From positions 1 through 8,922 of the forward strand of contig CAJWAH010000054.1 of NCBI GenBank assembly GCA_913020095.1: 8,922 nucleotides of DNA. Reading direction: 5' to 3'. The translations under genes and the position numbers were made by a program. This document shows, piece after piece, positions 1 through 8,038 of this stretch. The notes beneath the pieces were generated by a model. It was not told where the DNA came from. It did not search any database and saw nothing but the letters and a program-made list of their open reading frames with translations. Each line of letters begins with the position of its first letter. Position 1 is the first letter of the stretch. Origin of the DNA: an uncultured Synechococcus sp. (lineage in GTDB: Bacteria; Cyanobacteriota; Cyanobacteriia; PCC-6307; Cyanobiaceae).

Positions 1-679
1 GGGCCCAACCCTGAACCACGGCCGTGCGGCTGTAAAAGCTGCCGGGCTGCTGGCGAATTGAACTCCCTGCCATCAACACCGCGCCTGCATCCCCTTGGAG
101 CCATTGGCCCTCCACCAACCTGGCGCCGCTGGCCAACTCGGCTTCGAGCCAAGGCAAGCAGAGGCTCGAGGCGCTGCTGCTGATCCGCAACGCCAACTCC
201 AACTCGGCGTTCTCCGCCAAAAGGAAACGCAACCGCGGCGCCAGCAGCGCGCAAGCAGCCTCAGGCTGCAGCCACAACTCCAAACGCAACCGGGCGCCAG
301 CAGCCAAAGCCAGTTGCAATTGCGGGCCCGCCACAGAGGCATGCAGTCGGCAGGGCAAGCCGGAGGCCGCTCCAGGCTCGACGCCGGTCAAAACGGCACC
401 CTCGGGCAAGGGCTGGGACCCCGGAGCCAAGCTGAAGCTCAGGCCATCAGCACCAAGCTGCAGCCGCACCACATCGGCTTCCGGCACCGGCCAGGCAGCA
501 CTGGCGGCGCTGCCGCAGGGCTTCAAAGCGCGTGGATCCAGCTGCAACAGCGGCGCCAGATCGGTGAACCGCCAGTCCTCCTGACGGCTAGGGGGCAGGG
601 TGAGTTCAGAGGCACCAAGCCCATGGCTCGCCCTCAATCCATCAAGCCAGCTTTGGCGCTCCAGCACCGCGCTGCTCAT
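1..679 (-). CDS. sufD: SufD, Fe-S cluster assembly scaffold protein (5' part only)
   Basis: An open minus-strand frame starts with ATG at 679 and runs to the window edge with no stop, giving 226 residues (N-terminal half) of a protein that is usually somewhat over 400. SufD pairs with SufB in the SufBC2D complex, which assembles Fe-S clusters in the cytoplasm. The N-terminal region carries the QEDWRFTDL segment (about residues 37-45), which resembles the conserved E-(D/E)-W-R-(F/Y)-T-D-L stretch of SufD proteins. A leucine/alanine-rich beta-type region follows, leading into what should be the beta-helix core. The catalytic histidine lies in the missing C-terminal half. The start codon overlaps the sufC stop (ATGA, 4 bp), which implies translational coupling. 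Position after sufB and sufC supports the call. sufS would be expected next, outside the window. No frame damage is visible. Confidence 0.9.
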   Translation of the reverse strand, partial: MSSAVLERQSWLDGLRASHGLGASELTLPPSRQEDWRFTDLAPLLQLDPRALKPCGSAASAAWPVPEADVVRLQLGADGLSFSLAPGSQPLPEGAVLTGVEPGAASGLPCRLHASVAGPQLQLALAAGARLRLELWLQPEAACALLAPRLRFLLAENAELELALRISSSASSLCLPWLEAELASGARLVEGQWLQGDAGAVLMAGSSIRQQPGSFYSRTAVVQGWA

Positions 680-1473
680 GCCAACACCTCAGGGCTGCGC
701 GAGGTGACGCCAGCTTCAGCATCCACCCAGTCGTAACCGCGGCGCTCCAGCTCAAGGGCCAATTCCGGACCACCTGTGCGCAGGATGCGGCCATGAGCCA
801 TCACATGCACAAACTGCGGAGTGATCGAATCGAGCAGACGCTGGTAGTGGGTGATCAACAAGGTGGCGTTGTCGGGACCGGCCAGGTGATTCACCCCTTC
901 AGCGACGATGCGCAGGGCATCGATATCCAAACCGGAATCGGTTTCATCGAGGATCGCCAACACCGGCTCCAGCAGAGCCATCTGCAGGATCTCGTTGCGC
1001 TTTTTCTCACCACCTGAGAACCCCTCATTGAGGCTGCGCTCCAGGAACGATGGATCCATCTGCACCAGCTCAAGCCGTTGCTGCAGATGCTCTTCAAAAC
1101 TGAAGGTGTCCAGCTCTTCGAGGTCCTGCGCTTGACGGCGCGCGTTGGTCGACACCCGCAGAAACTCCAGGTTGCTCACCCCAGGGATTTCCACCGGGTA
1201 CTGGAAGCCCAAAAACACACCGGCCCTGGAACGCTCTTCTGGAGCGAGCTCAGCAATGTCCTGACCACGGAACCGCACGCTGCCACCGGTGATGGTGTAG
1301 CTGGGGTGGCCGGCAATCACCTTGGAGAGGGTGCTTTTGCCGCTGCCATTGCGGCCCATCACCGCATGGATTTCACCGGCACGGACCGTGAGATTGACCC
1401 CACAAAGAATCTCCTGATCGGCGACCGAGGCGCGCAGATCGGTGATCTCAAGCAGGACAGGGGACTCAGACAC
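676..1473 (-). CDS. sufC: SufC, ABC-type ATPase of the SufBCD Fe-S assembly complex
   Basis: A 265-residue ABC ATPase that energises cluster building on SufB-SufD; it is a soluble ATPase, not a transporter subunit. The motifs are complete: Walker [10 protein letters not shown] at 40-48, Q-loop Gln91 in [10 protein letters not shown], the SufC-type signature [13 protein letters not shown] at about 152-164, Walker B LAILDE with Asp176-Glu177 followed by TDSGLDID, and the switch His209 in LLITHY. Length matches the family (about 250-265). The start is GTG (complement of 1471-1473). An in-frame TAA lies three codons upstream, so no longer start is possible, and there is no evident Shine-Dalgarno sequence. 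The gene follows sufB after 30 bp and ends in an ATGA overlap with sufD, consistent with operon expression. Confidence 0.97.
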   Translation of the reverse strand: MSESPVLLEITDLRASVADQEILCGVNLTVRAGEIHAVMGRNGSGKSTLSKVIAGHPSYTITGGSVRFRGQDIAELAPEERSRAGVFLGFQYPVEIPGVSNLEFLRVSTNARRQAQDLEELDTFSFEEHLQQRLELVQMDPSFLERSLNEGFSGGEKKRNEILQMALLEPVLAILDETDSGLDIDALRIVAEGVNHLAGPDNATLLITHYQRLLDSITPQFVHVMAHGRILRTGGPELALELERRGYDWVDAEAGVTSRSPEVLA

Positions 1474-1503
1474 AACGAATTAGGGAGGTGGGCAAGCAGC
1501 GGG

Positions 1504-2978
<1,475 letters not shown>

Positions 2979-2982
<4 letters not shown>

Positions 2983-3335
2983 CCAGAGGTATGGGCCTGG
3001 ATTTCATCCAGGGTGATGCTCTGTTTCTCACCGCGGAATGGGTTGTCCTCGGTCAGGAACAGCATGCAGTGGCAGTCCTTGCGCTCGCGCATTGGCACGC
3101 AAGGGCAGTTCCAAAACGCTTGAGAGACTTCAGCCTCTTTGTCTTCGTAGTGGCGGCAAGGACAGAGGGCGCCACCAAGCTCATCTTTGTGGCGGGCTAA
3201 CCCCTCCAGCACCACTGCTGTAACGCCAGGGTCACTGCAGAAGTAAGTCCCCGTGCGCTGGGCATAGGTTTCCGCAAAACGGCGGATGACTTCAAGGCTG
3301 TCTGAAGCCGCGGGCTGTTGCGCGTCGTCTGCCAT
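2979..3335 (-). CDS. ftrC: FtrC, ferredoxin:thioredoxin reductase catalytic (beta) subunit
   Basis: The catalytic 4Fe-4S subunit of the reductase that passes electrons from photosynthetic ferredoxin to thioredoxins. With the start at 3335 it has 118 residues, the usual family size. The frame stays open upstream to an ATG at 3443, but that 36-residue extension does not resemble the family. Key cysteines fall at 58 and 60 (LCPCRHYED), 77 and 79 (WNCPCVPM), and 88 and 90 (CHCMLF). These have the same spacing as Synechocystis Cys55/57/74/76/85/87, where 55, 74, 76 and 85 bind the cluster and 57/87 form the redox disulfide. The variable (alpha) subunit is not in the window. It is the first gene of the suf transcript here and overlaps sufB by 4 bp. 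This fits an Fe-S enzyme co-expressed with its cluster assembly machinery, although that functional link is inference. Confidence 0.96.
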
Positions 3336-3345
3336 AGGGGCCGGA

Positions 3346-3374
3346 ATTACGAAACACCTTGGTTTCCTTTCCAA
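3346..3374 (-). promoter_or_regulatory. Candidate sigma-70 promoter of the ftrC-suf operon
   Basis: On the minus strand a TTGGAA -35-like box (complement of 3369-3374, 4/6 to TTGACA) is followed after exactly 17 bp by CGTAAT (complement of 3346-3351, 4/6 to TATAAT). Transcription would start near 3338-3340, leaving only a few bases before the ftrC ATG, i.e. an almost leaderless message. That is unusual and lowers confidence. The box overlaps the inverted repeat at 3357-3376. Confidence 0.3.
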
Positions 3375-3376
3375 GG
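3357..3376. promoter_or_regulatory. Inverted repeat, candidate repressor operator upstream of ftrC-suf
   Basis: CCTTGG (3357-3362) and CCAAGG (3371-3376) form a perfect 6-bp inverted repeat separated by 8 bp, 21 bp upstream of the ftrC start. It overlaps the candidate -35 box and spacer, a natural place for a repressor such as SufR, whose gene lies nearby. It does not match the CAAC-N6-GTTG sequence reported for Synechocystis SufR, so assignment to SufR is inference. It could also be a chance repeat. Confidence 0.35.
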
Positions 3377-3419
3377 CTAGAGCAAGGGTATGCCCTGCAG
3401 TGGCACCCCCAAGCCTTAA

Positions 3420-3448
3420 CTGACATCTCCGTGCGGCGTTCATAGCTT
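3420..3448 (+). promoter_or_regulatory. Candidate sigma-70 promoter of the fbaB-sufR operon
   Basis: CTGACA at 3420-3425 matches the -35 consensus at 5 of 6 positions. After a 17-bp spacer, TAGCTT at 3443-3448 matches the -10 consensus at 3 of 6. Transcription would start near 3455, giving a leader of under 20 bases before the GTG at 3472. A short inverted repeat, GGGG-N5-CCCC at 3451-3463, lies at the predicted start point. Confidence 0.35.
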
Positions 3449-3471
3449 GCGGGGAACCTCCCCTGGATCCC

Positions 3472-4560
3472 GTGGTGACTCTCTCTGATCTGCAGCAGCG
3501 GCCCGTGGACGAGCTGTTGGGCGATGAAGCCGACCTTTTATTGCGTACTCAGCCCAAGGTGAGCCGCGACCGGCTGCACCTGCCCGGCCCGGATGTGGTC
3601 AGCCGGCTGTTTGAAAGCTCAGACCGCAGCCCTCAGGTGCTCCGCAGCCTGCAGCAGCTCTATGGATCCGGCCGGCTGGCCCACACCGGCTACCTCTCGA
3701 TCCTGCCGGTGGACCAGGGCATTGAGCACTCAGCGGCCCACTCCTTCGCCCCCACCCCGGAATACTTCGACAGCGAGGCCATCGTTGAACTGGCCGTTGA
3801 AGCTGGCTGCAGCGCCGTGGCCTCAACCCTGGGTGTGCTGGGGTCGGTGGCTCGCCGCTGGGCCCACCGGATCCCCTTCCTGGTGAAGCTCAACCACAAC
3901 CAGCTGCTGACAGCCCCCAACGTTCACGAGCAGATCCTGTTTGCCTCGGTGGATCAGGCCTGGAACATGGGCGCCGTGGCCGTTGGCGCCACCATCTATT
4001 TCGGCAGCGACGACTGCAACCGGGAGCTGCAACAGATCGCTGCGCTGTTTGAGCAAGCCCACAGCCGAGGCATGGCCACGGTGCTGTGGTGCTATCTGCG
4101 CAACCCGGTGTTCAAGCAGCCCGAGGCCGACTACCACCTCGCCGCCGACCTCACCGGCCAGGCCAACCATCTCGGGGTGACCATCGGCGCCGACATCATT
4201 AAGCAAAAGCTGCCCGAGAACAACGGCGGTTACGGCGCGGTGGCCCGGGCTCTTGGTCAGTCCTATGGGATGACCGATGAGCGCATCTACGACGAGCTCA
4301 GCAGCGCCAACCCCATCGACCTCTGCCGCTATCAAGTTCTCAATTGCTATGCAGGCCGCATCGGTCTGATCAACAGCGGCGGGGCCGCCGGCAAGAACGA
4401 TGTGCACGACGCCGTGCGCACCGCCGTGATCAACAAGCGTGCTGGCGGCTGCGGTCTGATCATGGGGCGCAAGGCGTTCCAGAAGCCGCGCCAAGAGGGG
4501 GCCGCTCTGATTCAACGGGTTCAAGACGTCTATCTCGACCCAGCGATCCCCATCGCCTGA
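3472..4560 (+). CDS. fbaB: Class I fructose-bisphosphate aldolase, FbaB (DhnA) type
   Basis: A 362-residue aldolase that should interconvert fructose-1,6-bisphosphate with dihydroxyacetone phosphate and glyceraldehyde-3-phosphate through a Schiff-base lysine. It is strongly similar to E. coli FbaB from memory. Shared blocks are [17 protein letters not shown] (72-88), [12 protein letters not shown] (132-143), [15 protein letters not shown] (165-179), [10 protein letters not shown] (225-234), GADIIKQK with Lys244/Lys246 (239-246), [10 protein letters not shown] and GLIMGRKAF. The GADIIKQK segment is the expected position of the Schiff-base lysine. Length is close to FbaB (350). The start is GTG at 3472 (a second GTG follows at 3475); an in-frame TGA at 3421 and no other start codon between exclude a longer form. 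It lies divergent from ftrC-suf and 18 bp ahead of sufR, suggesting one transcript. A class II aldolase may also exist elsewhere in the genome. Confidence 0.94.
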   Translation: MVTLSDLQQRPVDELLGDEADLLLRTQPKVSRDRLHLPGPDVVSRLFESSDRSPQVLRSLQQLYGSGRLAHTGYLSILPVDQGIEHSAAHSFAPTPEYFDSEAIVELAVEAGCSAVASTLGVLGSVARRWAHRIPFLVKLNHNQLLTAPNVHEQILFASVDQAWNMGAVAVGATIYFGSDDCNRELQQIAALFEQAHSRGMATVLWCYLRNPVFKQPEADYHLAADLTGQANHLGVTIGADIIKQKLPENNGGYGAVARALGQSYGMTDERIYDELSSANPIDLCRYQVLNCYAGRIGLINSGGAAGKNDVHDAVRTAVINKRAGGCGLIMGRKAFQKPRQEGAALIQRVQDVYLDPAIPIA

Positions 4561-4578
4561 TGCCAGGCTGGGGAGACG

Positions 4579-5214
4579 ATGACGTCCTCACCCGCCTCCA
4601 CCCACGAAGCTGCGCTCACCTTGCTGTTGCGGCAAGGTGAGGCGTCGGCTGCTGAGCTGGCCGAGCAACTCGGGGTGTCCGTTCAGGTGATGCGCCGGCA
4701 CCTGCGCAGCCTCGAACGCGATGAACTGGTGGAAGCCAGCCCACAATCCGGCGGTCCCGGTCGGCCCAGCAATCGCTGGCGCCTGACGGCCAACGGCCGT
4801 GGGCGCTTTCCCGATGGCAGTGAGCATTTCGCCCTTGGCCTGCTGCAGTCACTCAGCACCGCTTTGCCCCCAGAGCAAGTCAAAGACCTACTGAGCACCC
4901 AGGCGGATTGCCAGGCCGGGCGCTACCGCGACCAACTCGGTGATGAGCCCCTCTCGGGCCGGCTGGAAAAACTGGTGGAGCTGCGGCGGCGCGAGGGCTA
5001 TGTGGCCGACTGCCGCCAAGATCCCGACAGTTCCGCATGGCTGCTGCAGGAGTACCACTGCTCGGTGTCACGGGTGGCGGAGGCTTTCCCTTTGATCTGC
5101 GATCAAGAGCTGCAGGTGATGCGGCGCACCTTCCCCGATTGCAGCGTTGAGCGGGTGCACTGGAAGCTCGATGGCGATCACACCTGTGGTTTCCGGCTCA
5201 CCCCCCGTGGCTGA
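4579..5214 (+). CDS. sufR: SufR, Fe-S-sensing transcriptional repressor of the suf operon
   Basis: A 211-residue regulator of the SufR family, known in cyanobacteria to repress sufBCDS when Fe-S clusters are sufficient. An N-terminal winged helix-turn-helix of the DeoR/ArsR type occupies about residues 9-70 (helices EASAAELAEQLGVS and VQVMRRHLRSLER, then a GGPGRPSNRWRLT wing). The C-terminal domain has four cysteines at 161, 174, 188 and 203 with spacing C-X12-C-X13-C-X14-C, the SufR signature for Fe-S ligation. ATG at 4579 is preceded by GGGGAG, one of the clearest ribosome sites in the window. The gene sits downstream of fbaB rather than next to the suf promoter region. Autoregulation would therefore also affect the aldolase if both are on one mRNA (inference). 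Confidence 0.95.
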   Translation: MTSSPASTHEAALTLLLRQGEASAAELAEQLGVSVQVMRRHLRSLERDELVEASPQSGGPGRPSNRWRLTANGRGRFPDGSEHFALGLLQSLSTALPPEQVKDLLSTQADCQAGRYRDQLGDEPLSGRLEKLVELRRREGYVADCRQDPDSSAWLLQEYHCSVSRVAEAFPLICDQELQVMRRTFPDCSVERVHWKLDGDHTCGFRLTPRG

Positions 5215-5608
5215 GAGCCCGCTCAGCCACGACGAAGCCGCAGCCATTGATGCCCTGCCCTGGCCGCTGCTGGAGCGCCAGCGACTACGGCTCTTGGCCC
5301 ACAGCCTGCGCAGCCTGCAGGCCGCTGCTGGGCGCAGCGGTGGCGCTCTCCCCAGCGCCAGTGAACTGGAGGCCTGGGCCATGGCACAGCCCCAGCTGCA
5401 ACAGGAGCCCAGCTTTCGGCAGCTGCTGATCGAGCAACTCAATGGCGCCGGCAGACGCCTGGAGCAAATTGCCGAGAGCCAAGCGCCCGAGCAAACCCCG
5501 CTCAGCCTCAGCCTTGAGCAGCTGATACGAGCATCAACACCCCCGCAAAGCCAAGCCCGCCAGCCAACAGACCCGGCCAGCCCGGTTGATCACCCTCCAA
5601 ACGACTGA
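5207..5608 (+). CDS. Small conserved-looking protein of unknown function after sufR
   Basis: I do not recognise the family. From the GTG at 5207 it is 133 residues. The first part (about residues 8-90) is rich in Leu, Arg, Ala and Gln and looks helical, including the segment WPLLERQRLRLLAHSLRSL and LLIEQLNGAGRRLEQIAES. The last 30 residues are Pro/Gln/Ser-rich and probably disordered. No signal peptide, membrane segment or cysteine pattern is present. The start is uncertain: ATG at 5171 has a GGAAG sequence just ahead and would give 145 residues, but it would overlap more of the sufR C-terminus; 5147 is also open. It overlaps sufR by 8 bp from 5207, so it is probably cotranscribed. Its 3' end overlaps the convergent transporter gene by 101 bp. 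Confidence 0.65.
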   Translation: MAESPLSHDEAAAIDALPWPLLERQRLRLLAHSLRSLQAAAGRSGGALPSASELEAWAMAQPQLQQEPSFRQLLIEQLNGAGRRLEQIAESQAPEQTPLSLSLEQLIRASTPPQSQARQPTDPASPVDHPPND

Positions 5609-6383
5609 GGGGCAGGGCCATGAGCGGCGCCGTTGCCAGCAAGCTCACGGCCAGCCCCACCGGCAGCTGCTGCAAGCTCGCCTGCTGCAGCACGATCCCC
5701 AGGCTGGTGCCGAGCAGCGTGGCCAACAGCACCAGGGGCCAGCGCGCCGTGGCCGGGCGGGGTTGCTGCTTGGAGGGCAAACGCACCCAAGGCAGCATCA
5801 CCGCCAAAGCCGCCAGCAAGCGCACTGCCGCTGCTGTGAGCGGCTGCCAGCTGCTGTCTGCCAAGGCCCAACGCGACAGCAGCGCCCCGGCCAAGCCGCA
5901 GAGCAACGCCAGGGCAATGCACAGCAATCCCAGCCCTTGTTCCCGCGCTGGTGTGCCTCCAGGCGGGGCTTGCCGCGCCACGATCAAAACTGCCAGGCTG
6001 ATGAGTGCTATCGCCAGCCACTGCTGAAGCTGCAGGGATTCCGCCAAGGTGAGCTGGGCCAGCAGCGCTGAGAGCGCTGGCCCACCGGCATCGAGCGTCA
6101 AGCTGCGGCGAGTGCCCAAACGCCGCAGCGCAGCGAAATAAAAGCTGTCGCCCAGGGCAATCCCCAAGACTCCGCTGAGCATCAAAGCCAGCAGGGTGGA
6201 CGCTGAAACGCCCTGCCACGCCCCAGGCCAGAGCAGCACGGGCAGCAAGCTCAAGCTGCCGATCAGGTTTTTGAGCAGATTGAGCTGCAGGGCGCTGAGC
6301 GAGGTGGGCACCCGTCGCCAGAGCCCACTGGCGATCGTCCAGCAGAAGGCCGCCAACAGGGCCGCCATCACACCGATCAACAT
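5508..6383 (-). CDS. EamA/DMT-superfamily inner-membrane transporter
   Basis: A 291-residue, very hydrophobic protein of the drug/metabolite transporter type, expected in the cytoplasmic membrane. Two similar EamA halves with about ten membrane segments can be seen. The first begins at the N-terminus (LIGVMAALLAAFCWTIASGLW) and includes LMLSGVLGIALGDSFYFAALRRLG. The second includes LGLLCIALALLCGLAGALL, LVLLATLLGTSLGIVL and the C-terminal GLLAGGLGFAGVLMLVSAA. The substrate cannot be told from sequence. The start is placed at ATG 6383 (MLIGVMAALL); ATG 6368 is also possible. The frame is open further upstream to 6497, but that portion is hydrophilic and antisense to the lyase gene. Its 3' end runs 101 bp into the convergent small gene. 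Confidence 0.87.
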   Translation of the reverse strand: MLIGVMAALLAAFCWTIASGLWRRVPTSLSALQLNLLKNLIGSLSLLPVLLWPGAWQGVSASTLLALMLSGVLGIALGDSFYFAALRRLGTRRSLTLDAGGPALSALLAQLTLAESLQLQQWLAIALISLAVLIVARQAPPGGTPAREQGLGLLCIALALLCGLAGALLSRWALADSSWQPLTAAAVRLLAALAVMLPWVRLPSKQQPRPATARWPLVLLATLLGTSLGIVLQQASLQQLPVGLAVSLLATAPLMALPLSRLEGDQPGWPGLLAGGLGFAGVLMLVSAAQG

Positions 6384-6410
6384 GGGGATCGACCCGGCAG
6401 GCTGGACGCC

Positions 6411-7001
6411 ATGGATTGCATCACCGACGCCCTCAGTTTCTTTCGCCAAAGCTGCGGCCGCTGGCGCTCGCAACGCTCCCAGCACCACCTCTTGCACCGC
6501 CGGGCAGAAGCCGGCGCTTCATTGGTGGAAGTGGCGATGGTGGAAGCCGATGATCCCCGGCTCACCGCCTTGGCCGAACTGCACAAGATGGACCCCAGCG
6601 CAGTGGTGGGGGGCTGTCATGTGCGCTGGAGCGGCTCGATGGCCTGGGATCGCGCTGGGGAAAACCACGACAGTGAAACGGTGTTTGCCCTGCTGCCTGA
6701 AGACTCCAAAGGCTGTGAGGGATTTCTGCTTCGCGACATGGGCTACTCGGTGAAAGAGCCCGTGGCCGGGCGTTTTCGCCTGGATGAGGAGAAAAGCCTG
6801 TGGCTGAGCACCAATTACGAAATGATGGATAGCGGCGAATGCTTTTGGTTCGCCGGACCCAACACCAGGCTGCGCACCAGCACGGTGCAGGGCCTCTCCA
6901 ACACTGCCTCGCTCTGCATGGAGACCCGAGTTCTAGATGGCTATCAGCCGGCACCCGCCAACCAGGCAGTTGCCACGACGAGCTCACTGCTGGGCTGGTA
7001 A
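6411..7001 (+). CDS. cpcS: Phycobiliprotein bilin lyase, CpcS/CpeS family
   Basis: A 196-residue S-type lyase with the lipocalin-like fold, which attaches a bilin chromophore to a cysteine of a phycobiliprotein subunit. Family hallmarks are the N-terminal FFRQSCGRWRSQRSQHHL (10-27, with W-R-S-Q-R-S), GSMAWDRAGE, TVFALLPE, STNYEMM, CFWFAGPNTRLRTSTV and ASLCMETRV. The N-terminus is closer to CpcS-I proteins than to CpeS of phycoerythrin clusters, so the CpcS label is preferred. Substrate (phycocyanin/allophycocyanin beta subunits at the Cys82-type site) is inferred from the family. CpcS-I proteins often act with CpcU, which is not here. A 17-residue low-complexity tail ends the protein. Start ATG 6411 lies just ahead of the conserved region. 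It is followed by cpcG in the same direction after 114 bp. Confidence 0.88.
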   Translation: MDCITDALSFFRQSCGRWRSQRSQHHLLHRRAEAGASLVEVAMVEADDPRLTALAELHKMDPSAVVGGCHVRWSGSMAWDRAGENHDSETVFALLPEDSKGCEGFLLRDMGYSVKEPVAGRFRLDEEKSLWLSTNYEMMDSGECFWFAGPNTRLRTSTVQGLSNTASLCMETRVLDGYQPAPANQAVATTSSLLGW

Positions 7002-7115
7002 CAAATACCTAGAAAACTCGTGCGAAAAGTTACGGACTGTGATTGCGGTTGAAAAGATTCGGCTGTCTTCCGGGCCCCACTTCTACGATCAGCGTCGTCG
7101 GATGCTGACAACTGA

Positions 7116-7874
7116 GTGGCTATTCCCCTCCTGCCTTACGCGCCCATCACCCAAAACGCCCGGGTGGAGCGCATTCGCGTGGGCTCGGACGAAGACCTCA
7201 AGGTTGTAGCCCTCGACCAGTCGATGGACGCCGACAACCTCAAGACTGTGATTGAGGCGGCGTATCGCCAGATCTTCTTCCACGCGTTCAAGAGCGACCG
7301 CGACCGCTTCTTGGAATCACAGCTGCGCAACGGCCAGATCACCGTGCGCGATTTCATTCGCGGCCTCTGCCTCTCCGACACCTTCACCCGCACCTTCTAC
7401 GGGTTCAACAGCAATTACAAGGTGGTGCGCCACCTGGTGGAACGCCTGCTCGGCCGTAAGACCAGCGGCAAAGGCGAAGAGCTGTCCTGGTCCATCGTGA
7501 TCGCGACCAAAGGTGTCGCCGGCATGGTGGACGCACTCCTCGACAGCGAGGAATACCTCGACAATTTCGGCTACGACATCGTTCCTTACCAGCGCCACCG
7601 CGTGCTGCCTGGTCGGGAGCTTGGTGACACCCCCTTCAACATCACCACCCCCCGCTACGACGAATACCACCGGGATCAACTGGGATTCCCCCAGATTGTT
7701 TTCACCGGGGATATCAAGCGCTTGCCCGAACGCGCTCGCGTCAAGCGCGGCGGCAATCCAGCCGATTACATGGCCTGGGTTGGCGGCATTGCAGCCGTGA
7801 ACATGGGCAGGGCTCAGGCCAAAACAACCGACGACTACATGTCGCGTGTGCCCTATCGCAGCATCAGCCGCTGA
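7116..7874 (+). CDS. cpcG: CpcG, phycobilisome rod-core linker polypeptide
   Basis: A 252-residue linker that joins phycocyanin rods to the allophycocyanin core on the cytoplasmic face of the thylakoid. The N-terminal IPLLPYAPITQNARV and the following phycobilisome-linker domain (about residues 15-160) carry EAAYRQIFFHAF, ESQLRNGQITVRDFIRGL, FYGFNSNYKVVRHLVERLLGR and LLDSEEYLDNFGYDIVPYQR, all typical of CpcG. The C-terminal portion (TPRYDEYHR to YMSRVPYRSISR) lacks a hydrophobic membrane helix, so this is the core-linking CpcG form rather than CpcL. The start is GTG at 7116; an in-frame TGA lies immediately before it, so the start is fixed. No strong Shine-Dalgarno or convincing sigma-70 promoter is visible in the 114 bp upstream (7002-7115). 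A strong terminator follows. Confidence 0.95.
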   Translation: MAIPLLPYAPITQNARVERIRVGSDEDLKVVALDQSMDADNLKTVIEAAYRQIFFHAFKSDRDRFLESQLRNGQITVRDFIRGLCLSDTFTRTFYGFNSNYKVVRHLVERLLGRKTSGKGEELSWSIVIATKGVAGMVDALLDSEEYLDNFGYDIVPYQRHRVLPGRELGDTPFNITTPRYDEYHRDQLGFPQIVFTGDIKRLPERARVKRGGNPADYMAWVGGIAAVNMGRAQAKTTDDYMSRVPYRSISR

Positions 7875-7896
7875 TTGATCGCTGTCAGAGCTCCTC

Positions 7897-7924
7897 AGGC
7901 ACCCCTTTCAGGGGTGCTTTTTTT
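7897..7924 (+). terminator. Rho-independent terminator after cpcG
   Basis: A perfect 7-bp GC-rich stem, GCACCCC (7899-7905) with GGGGTGC (7911-7917), closes a TTTCA loop and is followed by seven T residues (7918-7924). It lies 24 bases after the cpcG stop and should end the cpcS-cpcG transcript, separating it from the downstream gene. Confidence 0.92.
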
Positions 7925-7954
7925 GTGCCGCTCCCGCATCTGGCCGACCAAGAA

Positions 7955-7968
7955 TCAGCAATTGCTGA
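7955..7968. promoter_or_regulatory. 14-bp perfect palindrome between cpcG terminator and DUF4912 gene
   Basis: TCAGCAATTGCTGA reads the same on both strands. It sits 71 bp upstream of the GTG start of the next gene and after the cpcG terminator, so it is placed as an operator for a dimeric regulator would be. No clear -35/-10 pair was found around it, and no known regulator matches from memory. Confidence 0.35.
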
Positions 7969-8038
7969 CGGGTGAAGAGATCTCGGTTGTGACTTTTGCC
8001 TAGTGGATGCAGAGTGATCCCAAACGGAATCTTTAGCG

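Noticed and set aside
95..736. Plus-strand open frame of 213 codons at the left edge
   Set aside because: It lies antisense to the conserved sufD frame, is Gln/Arg/Ala-rich and has no recognisable domain; long antisense frames are expected in GC-rich DNA.
3385..3396. Small inverted repeat AGGG-TATG-CCCT in the divergent region
   Set aside because: Only 4-bp arms; too short to separate from chance in GC-rich DNA, and not aligned with either promoter candidate.
3336..3443. 36-residue N-terminal extension of FtrC from an ATG at 3443
   Set aside because: The extension does not resemble the family, and starting at 3335 gives the usual 118-residue length with family cysteine spacing.
3823..4524. 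Minus-strand open frame of 233 codons
   Set aside because: Antisense to the core of the fbaB aldolase; Val/Gly/His-rich translation typical of a GC-rich reverse frame.
6384..6497. Upstream extension of the EamA transporter to an ATG at 6497
   Set aside because: The added residues are hydrophilic, antisense to the conserved N-terminus of the lyase, and absent from the usual EamA architecture.
7002..7115. Promoter or small RNA between cpcS and cpcG
   Set aside because: TTGAAA at 7049-7054 and TACGAT at 7084-7089 look like promoter boxes but are 29 bp apart, and no stable hairpin or coding frame was found.
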